Assembly (NCBI GenBank): GCA_038324085.1
Contig: JBBQHP010000021.1
Span: 1-64,000, forward strand
Direction of reading: 5' to 3'
Origin: Ga0077523 sp038324085
GTDB lineage: Bacteria > Pseudomonadota > Gammaproteobacteria > Burkholderiales > Ga0077523
Length of the DNA stretch: 64,000 bases
Part shown: in pieces, positions 44,328 to 53,200 of the stretch
How positions within the stretch are numbered: the first letter of the stretch is position 1
Layout: each line of letters begins with the position of its first letter
Translations under genes and position numbers: made by a program
The notes under the pieces: model-generated
Databases searched by the model: none
What the model was told of the DNA's origin: nothing
Seen by the model: only the letters and a program-made list of their open reading frames with translations

Positions 44328-45845
44328 TCAGAAACGCATCGTCAGATCGAACTGGGCAAGCCGATAGTCCGTTATCGGATTGAGGTAGGGCAGGTCACCG
44401 TTGCTGCCGCCGGTACCCAGCGCGTCGTTGATGCGCCGCGCATAGCCGTAGCGCGCCGTACCGATGATCGCGTCCGTGAAGCAGTAGGCCACCGCCGCGT
44501 ACAAACCCTGCAGATTCGTACGGCCCTCGAAGAAATCGGAGTCGGTCAGGTTCGGATCCAGTGCGAACTGCTCGATCCGCTGCCAGTACGTTCGAACTTC
44601 CCACGTTCCCTTCTTCGAGGTCGAACCGTATGTGGTTCCGATCGTCCCGTAGGCGAATCCCAGTTGATAGGCCGAGTGGTCGCCCGTTGCCTGGGGGTGA
44701 CCGGCCGCACGCGCTCGGGCGTCTCCGTCCAGGTTCCGCGCGATGTCCCCGAATACCCGCGCCGAATGGTTGGCGAGCGCGAAGTTGAGTTCGAAGGGAA
44801 TCTCCAGCACGCGCAGATTGTTGATCCCGTTCTGGGATGCGTAGTAGCTCGTGGACGTTCCGGGCGGGCCATCACCGATGAACGGTGCGCTGCCCGCCAG
44901 GCCCGCGTATTGGTAGAAGGTGAGCGCGGCCTTGGCGCTCGTCGCCGGTGTCAGCTTGTAGACCAGTCCGCCCTGCCAGCCGAGCATGAAAGCTTCCTGC
45001 TTGTGGAAGCCCAGACGCGATCCGTTACCCTGGTCCGGATTGACGTCCTGATAGATCATCTGCGCAAAGTTGCCGAACACCTCGAACGAATCGTTGGGCT
45101 TGTAGCTGATGCGCTGCGCCAGCGCCTCGGGCGCGATATCGGGGTCCCACACCATCGGCGTCGTGTAGAACGGATTGGGCATTTTGCCGGCCTGGAGGGT
45201 GAGCCAGGGCAGCGTGCGCCAGCCGAGATAGATTTGCCCGACCCCGAGCCCGTCCTCTGATTTGCCGGAAGGGCCCGAAGCATTCGCGGTGGAGAACTTC
45301 TCGCCCCCGAAGGTCACCCACGAGGAGCGCGGATTGGTCGAGGTGTCGAGGCGGATGCCATAGAACCAGTTGTCCGCGAGATCCCCGCGGATGCCGATCC
45401 GGAAAGCGTAGCGCCAGCGCTCGCGGGACACATCGTGCGGATTGGCGGCAAGTCCCGTTCCGGCAGAGGCCACGTCCGAATGGCCGACGCGGGATTCGTA
45501 GCGCAGGCGCACGTCGCCATACAGCTGCAGGCTCTTCAACGCGCCGCTGGTCTCGAACTTGATCTGCTTCGACTGCGCTTCCTTCGTGTCGTCTTCGCGC
45601 TGCTGCCGCAACGCCTCCTTGGTCGCAGTGCGGCGACGCTCTTCCCGCTGCAGCTTCAGCTGCTCGTCCCGGCCCTGCTTGAGGTCGCGATATTCCTCCT
45701 CGGTCAGGATGCCCTTGGCCTTCAGCTTGTCGAGCAGTTCGTCGGACAGTTCCGCCCGTGCCATCGAAGGCGAGAGCGCGAGGCAGCACAACAGGGAGGC
45801 CGCGACACCGAATCCGCGGGCAGTTCGTAGTTCAGCAACACGCAT
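44328..45845 (-). CDS. Putative outer-membrane porin (beta-barrel with N-terminal coiled coil)
   Basis: A 505-residue protein. Signal peptide about 1-31 (ending PSMARAE), then LLDKLKAKGILTEEEYRDLKQ and a charged helix to about 90 that could form a trimeric coiled coil. A beta-rich barrel with alternating aromatic residues follows (LYGDVRLRYESR, YLGWRTLPWLTLQAGKMPNPFY), ending in the terminal F of outer-membrane proteins (DLTMRF). The opening resembles phosphate-selective and other putative porins. The substrate is not decided. ATG 45845 has GGAG upstream. Confidence 0.85.
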   Translation of the reverse strand: MRVAELRTARGFGVAASLLCCLALSPSMARAELSDELLDKLKAKGILTEEEYRDLKQGRDEQLKLQREERRRTATKEALRQQREDDTKEAQSKQIKFETSGALKSLQLYGDVRLRYESRVGHSDVASAGTGLAANPHDVSRERWRYAFRIGIRGDLADNWFYGIRLDTSTNPRSSWVTFGGEKFSTANASGPSGKSEDGLGVGQIYLGWRTLPWLTLQAGKMPNPFYTTPMVWDPDIAPEALAQRISYKPNDSFEVFGNFAQMIYQDVNPDQGNGSRLGFHKQEAFMLGWQGGLVYKLTPATSAKAALTFYQYAGLAGSAPFIGDGPPGTSTSYYASQNGINNLRVLEIPFELNFALANHSARVFGDIARNLDGDARARAAGHPQATGDHSAYQLGFAYGTIGTTYGSTSKKGTWEVRTYWQRIEQFALDPNLTDSDFFEGRTNLQGLYAAVAYCFTDAIIGTARYGYARRINDALGTGGSNGDLPYLNPITDYRLAQFDLTMRF

Positions 45846-46175
45846 GACGCTTGTCTCCGGTCGCCCGCGAAGCGCGGGGATTGAATGGTCGAAGAACCTT
45901 CGAAGGCGCCGATGTTTGCATCCCATCATGACGATTTCATGACGATGCAAGTTTTGCGGATGTGCGCCTGCGCGCCACGGCGCGGGGTCGCGGCGCCCAG
46001 GGGGCAAACCTGCCCGAGGCGCCCAGGGCGCTGGATCTTCAGTTCAGTGGCGGCAGGGAACCGGGCCCCGAGTCAGCGCGATGCCGCGCTCTGCCCAGCC
46101 GATCGGCAGCGTTCGATCGAAGTCATTTCAGACCATATTTCATGAATTTTTTGTGACAGTCATGATCTGCAGGGC
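45846..46175. other. Upstream region of the porin gene
   Basis: 330 bases between the ubiB stop and the porin start, both on the minus strand. It includes an AT-rich stretch near 46130-46165 with the perfect palindrome TTCATGAA (46139-46146). A minus-strand CTGTCAC-AAAA-AATTCAT (46142-46159) resembles a PhoB box (6/7 and 4/7 half-site matches). This is far (about 300 bases) from the porin start, so a regulatory role is weak. No other feature seen. Confidence 0.4.
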
Positions 46176-47702
46176 TCACTGCAGCAGCGCGACAATCGCC
46201 AACGCAGCCGTCACGACCAGCAGCAGGACGACCCCGGCGAGCAGCCTCGTCTGTTGCCGCTGCTGCGCGCCGAGCCGCCGGATTTCGGCCTCCAGTCCAC
46301 GCGTTTTCGGTTCGGCGAGATAGCGATGCGCGAGGCGCGGCAGTTGCGGCAGCATGACGCCCCATTGCGGCGCCTCGTCGCGCAGGCGGTTCAGGAATGC
46401 CTTGAAGCCGATCTGCTCCGACATCCAGCGCTCGAGAAACGGCTTGGCGGTCTTCCAAAGATCGAGATCCGGATCCAGGTCGCGGCCCAGGCCTTCGATG
46501 TTGAGCAGCGTCTTCTGCAGCAGCACCAGCTGGGGCTGTACTTCCAGATTGAAGTGCCGCGCGGTCTGGAACAGCCGCAACAGCACGCGCCCGAACGAGA
46601 TCTCCTTCAACGGTTTGTCGAAGATCGGTTCGCAAACCGCGCGGATCGCCGATTCGAATTCGTCCAACCGCGTTTCCGGCGGCACCCAGCCTGCGTCGAG
46701 ATGAGCCTGGGCGACGCGCCGGTAATCGCGACGAAAGAAGGCCAGGAAATTCTGCGCGAGATAGTTCTTGTCGACGTCGGTCAAGGTTCCCATGATGCCG
46801 AAGTCGAGCGCGATGTAACGACCATCGGCGCGGACGAAGATGTTGCCGGGGTGCATGTCGGCGTGGAAGAAGCCGTCCCGGAACACCTGGGTGAAGAAGA
46901 TCTCGACGCCCATCCGCGACAGCCTGGGAATGTCGATGCCCTGCTCGCGCAGCGCCGCCACGTGCGAGACCGGCGTGCCGATCATTCGCTCCATCACCAT
47001 GACCTGCTGCGCGCACCAGTCCCAGTGGATCTCGGGCACGACCAGGAGGGTCGAGTCGCGAAAATTGCGCCGCAGCTGGCTGCCGTTGGCGGCCTCGCGC
47101 ATGAGATCGAGCTCGTCGCGCAGGTGATTGCGGAATTCGGCGATGACTTCCCGGGGGCGCAGCCGCTTGCCGTCCTTCCATGTCATCTCCATGAGCGTCG
47201 CGGCGACGTCCAGCAGTTCCATGTCGCGACCGATCACGCTCTCGATCCCCGGGCGCAGGATCTTGACTGCCACCTCGCGACCGTCGGGCAGCGTGGCGAA
47301 ATGCACCTGCGCCACGGAAGCGCTCGCGACCGCTTCGCGGTCGAATGCGGCGAAGACTTCATCCACCGGCTTGCCGTAGGTCTTCTCGATCACGGCCAGG
47401 GCCTGTTCGGGCGGAAAAGGGGGCACCCGATCCTGCAGTCGAGCCAGTTCGTCGGCGATGTCCAGAGGAATCAGGTCACGCCGGGTGGACAGCAGCTGCC
47501 CGAATTTCACGAAGATCGGCCCGAGGTCTTCCAGTGCGCGGCGCAGCCGTTCGCCCCGGGGCCGATCGAGTCGACGCCAGAACAGCACCGTGCGCAGAAC
47601 CGGCCGCAGCCAGCGCACCCGTTCGTGTCCGAGAGCCATCTCGTCGAGGCCGAAACGGAACACCACGACGAGAATCTTCGCGAGCCGCAACAACCGCAGC
47701 AT
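46176..47702 (-). CDS. ubiB: UbiB ubiquinone biosynthesis protein (ADCK/ABC1-family atypical kinase)
   Basis: A 508-residue UbiB protein needed for coenzyme Q synthesis. It has the KxGQ motif (FVKFGQLLSTRRDL), the ATP-site Ala-rich loop ASASVAQVH with VAVKILRPG, catalytic HADMHPGNI and metal LDFGIMG, plus two C-terminal hydrophobic segments. Length is standard. Last of the ubiquinone run DUF971-ubiE-ubiJ-ubiB. Confidence 0.96.
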   Translation of the reverse strand: MLRLLRLAKILVVVFRFGLDEMALGHERVRWLRPVLRTVLFWRRLDRPRGERLRRALEDLGPIFVKFGQLLSTRRDLIPLDIADELARLQDRVPPFPPEQALAVIEKTYGKPVDEVFAAFDREAVASASVAQVHFATLPDGREVAVKILRPGIESVIGRDMELLDVAATLMEMTWKDGKRLRPREVIAEFRNHLRDELDLMREAANGSQLRRNFRDSTLLVVPEIHWDWCAQQVMVMERMIGTPVSHVAALREQGIDIPRLSRMGVEIFFTQVFRDGFFHADMHPGNIFVRADGRYIALDFGIMGTLTDVDKNYLAQNFLAFFRRDYRRVAQAHLDAGWVPPETRLDEFESAIRAVCEPIFDKPLKEISFGRVLLRLFQTARHFNLEVQPQLVLLQKTLLNIEGLGRDLDPDLDLWKTAKPFLERWMSEQIGFKAFLNRLRDEAPQWGVMLPQLPRLAHRYLAEPKTRGLEAEIRRLGAQQRQQTRLLAGVVLLLVVTAALAIVALLQ

Positions 47703-47729
47703 GACCGACCGTGTCCCGGTTGACCGGCG

Positions 47730-48314
47730 CTAGCGCCGCTTCGACTCGAGTCGCGCGATACGCTTCTCGATTCGTTCCGTGTCGTCGCGGACCCGGTCGA
47801 CCTCTGCGAACCAGGATTCCACCGCCGCACTCGGCGGCAGCATGCCGGCTTCCTCGGTGGCGTACTCTGCGACCGCTCGCGCCGCGCGCGCGCCCGCCTC
47901 CCGCGGCCAGGCCGCGGCGACGCGCAGTCCCGCCGCCAGGCGATGGGCCGCGATGTCGCCGATGAACTTCGAGAGGTCTTCCTCGAAATCCCAGGCGAGA
48001 TTCTGCGCGAGCAGACGCAGCGTTGCAGCGAACGCGGCGTCACCCTCGACATTCGCGACCCGCGCAGCGGCGGGATCACCCGCAGCGAAGCGGAGTGCAG
48101 CGAGCGGCGGCAGGTCGATCCGGACATCGCGGGCGGCCTCGGCGGCCGCCGCCCGGATCTCTCCCGTGGCCGTCACGCTGAAGGCAAACTCGAACGGCGC
48201 AATGGCGACCACCGCGGTCCGCCCCGCGTGCTGCCTGAGCGCCTCAAGCGACCAGGGCGCCGAATGGATGACGTGGTTGAGCGATGCCGCGAGCGTCCGC
48301 GCCGGCAGGCTCAA
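47730..48314 (-). CDS. ubiJ: UbiJ (SCP2-domain ubiquinone biosynthesis accessory factor)
   Basis: A 194-residue SCP2-domain protein with FEFAFSVTATGEI and the C-terminal coiled segment VESWFAEVDRVRDDTERIEKRIARLE. UbiJ helps organise the soluble Ubi metabolon, binding lipid intermediates. The start is a TTG at 48312-48314 whose last two bases begin the ubiE stop (TTGA, four-base overlap), so it is translationally coupled. Position between ubiE and ubiB supports the call. Confidence 0.85.
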   Translation of the reverse strand: MSLPARTLAASLNHVIHSAPWSLEALRQHAGRTAVVAIAPFEFAFSVTATGEIRAAAAEAARDVRIDLPPLAALRFAAGDPAAARVANVEGDAAFAATLRLLAQNLAWDFEEDLSKFIGDIAAHRLAAGLRVAAAWPREAGARAARAVAEYATEEAGMLPPSAAVESWFAEVDRVRDDTERIEKRIARLESKRR

Positions 48315-49042
48315 GGCGCCCAGCCCCGATGCACGGCGACCACGCCCGCGTTCAGATTGAAGTACTCGACCCGCTCGAAACCCGCGCTCTCCAGCATGGT
48401 CTTCAGTTCCTCCTGCCCCGGATGCATGCGGATCGACTCGGCCAGGTAGCGATAGGACGCGGCATCCTTGGCCACGAGGCGCCCCATGAAAGGCAGCACC
48501 CGGAACGAATACAGGTCGTAGAGCTTCCCGAGCGGCCGCCAGACGCGCGAGAACTCCAGCACCACCAGACGCCCGGCCGGCTTGAGCACGCGCAGGAATT
48601 CGGCCAGCGCGATGTCCTTGCGCGTCATGTTGCGCAACCCGAAGGCCACGCAGACGCAATCGAAGTACGCGGATGGAAACGGCAGACGCTCGCCGTCGCA
48701 CCGCAAGACGGACGGACTCAACCCTTCGTCCGCCAGGCGATCGCGGCCCGTGACGAGCATCGGGCCGTTGATGTCGGTGAGCCACACTTCCCCGCCCGGT
48801 CCGACTCGCTGCATGAACAGGCGCGTCATGTCGCCGGTGCCGCCGGCGACGTCCAGGACCTTGTGTCCGGGTCGCACCAGCGCGACATCGAGCGCGAAGC
48901 GCTTCCAGAGTCGATGCAGCCCGGCCGACATCAGGTCGTTCATCGCGTCGTAGCGCGGCGCGACGGACTCGAATACGCCGGCGACCCGCGCCGCCTTCTC
49001 GGTCTCGTCCACCTGGCTGAAGCCGAAGTCGGTCTTACTCAT
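48311..49042 (-). CDS. ubiE: UbiE demethylmenaquinone/2-methoxy-6-polyprenyl-1,4-benzoquinol methylase
   Basis: A 243-residue SAM methyltransferase with TDFGFSQVDETEKAARVAGVFESVAPRYD-type opening (residues 3-31), the SAM loop LDVAGGTGDM, and C-terminal YRYLAESIRMHPGQEELKTML and YFNLNAGVVAVHRG. It methylates the ubiquinone (and menaquinone) ring. Its start overlaps the DUF971 gene by eight bases. Confidence 0.97.
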   Translation of the reverse strand: MSKTDFGFSQVDETEKAARVAGVFESVAPRYDAMNDLMSAGLHRLWKRFALDVALVRPGHKVLDVAGGTGDMTRLFMQRVGPGGEVWLTDINGPMLVTGRDRLADEGLSPSVLRCDGERLPFPSAYFDCVCVAFGLRNMTRKDIALAEFLRVLKPAGRLVVLEFSRVWRPLGKLYDLYSFRVLPFMGRLVAKDAASYRYLAESIRMHPGQEELKTMLESAGFERVEYFNLNAGVVAVHRGWAP

Positions 49043-49484
49043 CGGTGGGAGCCTTCGAGGCGCGCGCCGGCGGGTCCATGCGCTGGAGCTTGTGCACCTT
49101 CACGCCAGCGCCCGCCTCGCGACCGGCACCTGCCGCCGCCATACGTTCCAGATAGCGTTCCCACAAGAGCTCATGATCTCGCGCCAGTTCGTGCAGGTAG
49201 TCCCAGGAATACAGGCCGGTATCGTGACCGTCCGTGAACACCAGCTTGACCGCATAGCTGCCCACTGGTTCGATCGCCTTGATGTTCACGTCCTGCTTGC
49301 CGATCTGCAGCACTTCCTGGCCCGGCCCATGACCGCGGACTTCCGCGGAGGGGCTGTACACGCGCAGGAATTCGCAAGGCAAGTGGGCACGCAAACCGTC
49401 GTCGAAGGCGATCTCGAGGACCTTCGAGCGCTGGTGCAGGACGATGTCCGTGGGTGGAGCGCGGTTTCTGCCAGCTGCGACCAA
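49035..49484 (-). CDS. DUF971 (gamma-butyrobetaine hydroxylase-like N-terminal) protein
   Basis: A 149-residue DUF971 protein with the core blocks LPCEFLRVYSPSAEVRGH, VNIKAIEPVGSYAVKLVFTDGHDTGLYSWDYL. This domain is linked to iron-sulfur or Fe-dependent oxygenase proteins; its own role is not known. Position just before ubiE is a conserved betaproteobacterial arrangement. Confidence 0.92.
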   Translation of the reverse strand: MVAAGRNRAPPTDIVLHQRSKVLEIAFDDGLRAHLPCEFLRVYSPSAEVRGHGPGQEVLQIGKQDVNIKAIEPVGSYAVKLVFTDGHDTGLYSWDYLHELARDHELLWERYLERMAAAGAGREAGAGVKVHKLQRMDPPARASKAPTDE

Positions 49485-49834
49485 GATTGAGGTCTCCGGG
49501 ATGATCGAATCGGTCGCGTCGAGAAGGCAGGGATCATAACCCGAGGTCGTCGCGGTGCCGCCGGGTCATGTGCTGACGGCCGGCCGGCCGGCGGATCTGC
49601 GCACTCTCGCGATCCACCTCGATCGGCCCCCCGGATGGCAGCCCTGGCCCACGCTGCGCGAAACGTTCCAGGGACCCACCCGCCCGCGCGCCGAAGGGAC
49701 CGCCGACCCGCGCGAGCGCCGGTCAGGCGCCGGAATTCATGACGGGATTGTTACAGAAACCCGTCCGCCTCGGTAAGATTGGCTAGGTTGCTTCCTCGAA
49801 CTCGATGCCCGCGGCCAGCGCCGGGCTCAAGACC
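49485..49834. other. Divergent region between the DUF971-ubiE operon and a lipoprotein gene
   Basis: 350 bases. It contains a PhoB-box-like site at 49739-49756, a hairpin formed by GACGGG and CCCGTC (49741-49765) and a possible -10 TAAGAT at 49774-49779 reading toward the lipoprotein. A 73-residue frame at 49555 looks non-coding (Arg/Pro-rich, no ribosome site). Confidence 0.4.
49739..49756 (-). promoter_or_regulatory. PhoB-box-like site upstream of the lipoprotein gene
   Basis: On the minus strand, CTGTAAC-AATC-CCGTCAT fits the consensus CTGTCAT-N4-CTGTCAT with 5/7 and 6/7 matches and exact spacing. It lies 78 bases before the lipoprotein ATG. The orientation of the half-sites points to the other side (ubiE operon), which is 255 bases away, so the target is unclear. 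Confidence 0.4.
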
Positions 49835-50341
49835 ATGAACAAACACTTCACCTTCGTTTCCTGCTTGTCCTGTGCGATCGTCATCAGCGCCTGCGCCACG
49901 TCCGGCACCGGCAGCGAAAGCTCGGCGCATGCGATCCGCGCCGAATGCGACCGCATCTATGCCGACCCCAGGATCGACCCGATCCGGGACAAGATACAGC
50001 TACCGATCTCGTACGAGGCGCCCCAGTCGATCGACATGCTCGCGAACCGGGCGCGAGCGACCGACGCCGATCGACCTGCCATCAAGGCCCTGGCGGAGTC
50101 CATGCAGAAATGCCAGCACGTGGTCGAATCCGAGCGTGGTCCGTCCCCCGCCTATCGCGTGAAGAGCGAGACCCGGGCCCTCGAAAGCCTGGCGGAACTC
50201 TATGAAGGTTCCACGACCTACGGCCAGTTCGCACGCGACATCCTCTACATCGGCGAACGCGACAAGATCGCCCGCGAAACGCTGGACGAAGAGATCCGGG
50301 CGCGCGAGCGTTGGCGGGCCCTGGACGAGTACGGCAATTGA
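49835..50341 (+). CDS. Putative lipoprotein of unknown function
   Basis: 168 residues with a lipoprotein leader and lipobox (VISAC, Cys20). The remainder is polar and helical, with EC-D-R-IY, Cys99 and ARETLDEEIRARERWRAL at the end. No domain recognised. It is transcribed toward phoB, with a PhoB-box-like site upstream, so a phosphate-linked role is possible but unproven. ATG 49835 lies before MNKHFTFVSCLSC. Confidence 0.75.
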   Translation: MNKHFTFVSCLSCAIVISACATSGTGSESSAHAIRAECDRIYADPRIDPIRDKIQLPISYEAPQSIDMLANRARATDADRPAIKALAESMQKCQHVVESERGPSPAYRVKSETRALESLAELYEGSTTYGQFARDILYIGERDKIARETLDEEIRARERWRALDEYGN

Positions 50342-50360
50342 ACGGCGTGAACGGCGTTCA

Positions 50361-50394
50361 CCCGATTTCCTGCTCGGTGTACCGGAAATCCGGG
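50361..50394 (+). terminator. Hairpin after the lipoprotein gene
   Basis: CCCGATTTCC pairs with GGAAATC(C)GGG across a 13-base loop, 20 bases past the stop codon; a smaller GTGAAC/GTTCAC hairpin precedes it. There is no T-tract, so it may be a weak or Rho-assisted terminator or an RNA-stability element. Confidence 0.35.
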
Positions 50395-50495
50395 CGGCCG
50401 TCGGCGCGCAGGTGCATCCGCCCCGAGCTGCCTCCGCACGGGTAATTGCGACCCGGCCCGATGACAACGGGCTGTTTGTGGTGCCGGGTTGATTC

Positions 50496-50529
50496 ATGTC
50501 ACGGCGCTGTAACAAACATTACATAGGAT
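50496..50529 (+). promoter_or_regulatory. PhoB-box array and -10 of the phoB promoter
   Basis: Three half-sites occur at exact 11-base steps: ATGTCAC (50496), CTGTAAC (50507) and ATTACAT (50518), against CTGTCAT. A -10-like TAGGAT at 50524-50529 starts ten bases after the first full box (50496-50513), the usual distance in PhoB-activated promoters. It lies 32 bases before the phoB ATG, so autoregulation is likely. Confidence 0.7.
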
Positions 50530-50560
50530 CGCAAGGTACTGATAACCCAAGGAGTGATGC

Positions 50561-51247
50561 ATGGCCGCCACAATTCTGGTCGTCGAGGACGAGCCGGCCA
50601 TCCAGGAGTTGATCTCCTACAACCTCAAGCAGGCGGGCCATCAGGCACTCAAGGCCGACAACGCCGAGCAGGCCCTCAATCTCGTCCAGAACGCGCTTCC
50701 CGACCTGATTCTGCTGGACTGGATGCTGCCCGGGATCTCGGGCGTCGAATTCGCGAGGCGGTTGCGCTCCGACAAGCGGACCAAGGCGATACCGATCATC
50801 ATGCTCACCGCCCGTTCGGAAGAGCAGGACAAGCTGACCGGACTCGACACCGGCGCCGACGACTACATCACCAAGCCTTTTTCGCCGCGGGAACTCAACG
50901 CACGAGTCAAGGCGGTCCTGCGGCGACGCTCGCCCCAGATGACCGACGACATGGTGCAGGTCGGAGGGCTCAAGCTCGATCCGGCAAGCCATCGGGTGAC
51001 CGGCAACGCCGCCCCGGTGGACCTCGGACCGACCGAGTTCCGCCTGCTCCACTTCCTCATGACCCACCCGGAGCGGGTCCATTCGCGCACGCAGTTGCTC
51101 GACCAGGTCTGGGGCGATCACGTGTTCGTCGAGGAGCGCACGGTGGACGTCCACATCCGGCGCCTGCGCAAGGCACTCGAACCGACGGAGCTGGACCGGT
51201 TGATCCAGACCGTCCGGGGAACGGGTTATCGCCTGTCGCCGAATTGA
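50561..51247 (+). CDS. phoB: Phosphate regulon response regulator PhoB
   Basis: A 228-residue OmpR-family regulator. Receiver with Glu9-Asp10-Glu11 region (VVEDEPAI), phospho-Asp in LLDWMLPG, Thr and Lys positions (MLTARS, YITKPFSP). The winged-helix domain has LGPTEFRLLHFLMTHPERVHSRTQLLDQVWG and RTVDVHIRRLRKAL, which are PhoB-specific. AAGGAG precedes the ATG. Followed by phoR. Confidence 0.97.
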   Translation: MAATILVVEDEPAIQELISYNLKQAGHQALKADNAEQALNLVQNALPDLILLDWMLPGISGVEFARRLRSDKRTKAIPIIMLTARSEEQDKLTGLDTGADDYITKPFSPRELNARVKAVLRRRSPQMTDDMVQVGGLKLDPASHRVTGNAAPVDLGPTEFRLLHFLMTHPERVHSRTQLLDQVWGDHVFVEERTVDVHIRRLRKALEPTELDRLIQTVRGTGYRLSPN

Positions 51248-51399
51248 GATGCAGGGCATCGCGACCCCGAAAGCTTCGTCGTCCGCGGGCAACGAAGCGG
51301 TGCGTCCGGTCCGGGGCGGCGGGCGTTGAACCCATGATTCATCGGATGCCAGGCCTGCATCTGCAATAATCCGGCATCTCGTCCCGGTCCGGAGCATTC

Positions 51400-52749
51400 G
51401 TGAATTCGCCCTGGCGCAAGCCGCTGCTGACCGTGGCGATCGTCGCGGCGATCGCGCTGCCAATCTGGCCCATTGCCGGCAGGGCAGCGGCGCTGCTGGT
51501 CGCGTGTGTGGTGCTCGCGATGCTGCTGACGCATCACCTGCACAACCTGTCGCTGTTTCGGGCGTGGCTGCTCGATCCGAAGACCGACAACGTCCCCAAC
51601 GGCAGCGGCTCATGGGAACAGCTTTTTTCCTACCTGTACCGATTGGTGCGCAAGCAGGCGCATACCGAGGCGCGGCTGCAGGAGGCGCTGGTGCGCTTCC
51701 AGAAGGCCGGAGCCGCCTTCCCGGAGGCCGTCATCCTGCTCGATGCCGAAAACCGCATCGATCTGTGCAATCCCAAGGCCGAAGCGTATTTCGGTCTGCG
51801 CGCGGTGCGTGATCGGGGCCAGCAGATCACCTACCTCATGCGCCAGCCGCAGTTCGTCGACTATCTTCATTCCGGTGACCTGGCCACGCCTCTCAACCTG
51901 CGGGTTCCGACCGCGTCGGGCACCGAGACGGTCATTTCGATCCAGATCGTCCCCTACGGCGACAGCGACAAGCTCCTGCTGGGGCGCGACATCACGCGCT
52001 GGGAGCGCCTGGAGACCATGCGCCGCGATTTCGTCGCCAACGTCTCCCACGAGCTGCGCACGCCGCTCACCGTGCTGAACGGTTTTCTCGAAACGCTCAC
52101 CGACATGACGGTGCCCGATCCGCAGATGACGCACCGGTCCCTGCAATTGATGACGCAGCAGTGCGTGCGCATGAACCGGCTGGTGGAGGACCTGCTGACG
52201 CTGTCGCGACTGGAGAGCGCCGTGAACCCGTTGCGCGAGGAGCAGGTCGACATCCGTGAACTGGTGCAGCACCTCTTCCAGGAAGCGCTGGCACTGTCCG
52301 GCGGCAGACACGACATTCGCCTCAAGCTGGAATCGCCGGTCGATCTGGTGGGCAGTCCGGACGAACTGCGCAGCGCCTTCGGCAACCTGGCGAGCAATGC
52401 GATCCGCTACACACCCGAGAACGGTCGCATCGAGCTGCGCTGGAGCATGCGCGAGGACGGCGCCCCGGTATTCAGCGTGACCGATACGGGCATCGGCATC
52501 GAGCCCCACCACATCGACCGTCTCACCGAACGGTTCTATCGCGTGGATCGCAGCCGCTCGCGTGAGACCGGCGGCACCGGCCTCGGCCTGGCGATCGTGA
52601 AGCACGTGCTCTCGCGGCACCACGCCAGGCTCGAGATCGAGAGCCAGCTGAGCAAGGGCAGCACGTTCTCGGCGATCTTTCCCCGGGACCGCGCGGTTTC
52701 GACCCAGCCGCTGGAAGCACCTCCACGATCCTCCGCCGCGGCGCACTGA
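51400..52749 (+). CDS. phoR: Phosphate regulon sensor kinase PhoR
   Basis: A 449-residue kinase with two N-terminal transmembrane helices (about 8-45), a PAS domain (about 95-190), the phosphoacceptor His in FVANVSHELRTPL and the ATPase core (N box SNAIRYT, G boxes DTGIGI and GTGLGLAIVKH). In line with PhoR it lacks a large periplasmic sensor. GTG 51400 follows GGAG. Separated from phoB by 152 bases. No phoU or pst genes follow in the window. Confidence 0.95.
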   Translation: MNSPWRKPLLTVAIVAAIALPIWPIAGRAAALLVACVVLAMLLTHHLHNLSLFRAWLLDPKTDNVPNGSGSWEQLFSYLYRLVRKQAHTEARLQEALVRFQKAGAAFPEAVILLDAENRIDLCNPKAEAYFGLRAVRDRGQQITYLMRQPQFVDYLHSGDLATPLNLRVPTASGTETVISIQIVPYGDSDKLLLGRDITRWERLETMRRDFVANVSHELRTPLTVLNGFLETLTDMTVPDPQMTHRSLQLMTQQCVRMNRLVEDLLTLSRLESAVNPLREEQVDIRELVQHLFQEALALSGGRHDIRLKLESPVDLVGSPDELRSAFGNLASNAIRYTPENGRIELRWSMREDGAPVFSVTDTGIGIEPHHIDRLTERFYRVDRSRSRETGGTGLGLAIVKHVLSRHHARLEIESQLSKGSTFSAIFPRDRAVSTQPLEAPPRSSAAAH

Positions 52750-52783
52750 TGCCGACGCGTCGTACCGGCCACCGTGGCCGTCG

Positions 52784-53200
52784 CTACCCCAGGGCAGTGG
52801 CAAGCTGCGCCACGATCGCATCGCGAAAGTCTGCCCTGATCGCAACGGGCCGGTCGCGCAACCGGGCGCCCCAGACAGGATCGGGAAAATGCGGATCGGT
52901 GGTGAACCGCGGGACCACATGCCAATGCAAGTGCGGGACGACGTTCCCCAGGCTCGCCAGGTTCATCTTGTCCGGCACGAGGATCCGGCGCACCGCATCT
53001 TCCACGGCGAAGACGACACGCATAAGGTGATCGCGGTCGCGCGGCGCGAGATCCGTCATCTCCGCCACATGTTCGTTCCACACCACGCGCAGCAGGCCGG
53101 GATGGTCCGGCTCTTCGGGTGCGATCACGCGGACCCCGGCATCGCGCCACAGCACCCGGCCGCCGTCGGAATCGCAAAGGACGCATCCGCGCGTCGTCAC
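52784..53200 (-). CDS. HIT family protein
   Basis: A 138-residue histidine-triad nucleotide hydrolase or transferase with the triad HLHWHVVPR and a CxxC pair near the start (CVLC). Members cut nucleotide-phosphate bonds (e.g. AMP-Lys). It is downstream of, and overlaps by four bases (ATGA), the large FAD/Fe-S oxidoreductase gene, an association seen in betaproteobacteria. Confidence 0.93.
   Translation of the reverse strand: MTTRGCVLCDSDGGRVLWRDAGVRVIAPEEPDHPGLLRVVWNEHVAEMTDLAPRDRDHLMRVVFAVEDAVRRILVPDKMNLASLGNVVPHLHWHVVPRFTTDPHFPDPVWGARLRDRPVAIRADFRDAIVAQLATALG

Noticed and set aside
45962..46156. Small plus-strand frames upstream of the porin gene
   Set aside because: No ribosome site, Arg/Pro-rich, and antisense to a likely promoter region.
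49555..49776. 73-residue frame upstream of the lipoprotein gene
   Set aside because: No ribosome site, Arg/Pro-rich, and it overlaps the PhoB-box-like and -10 candidates.
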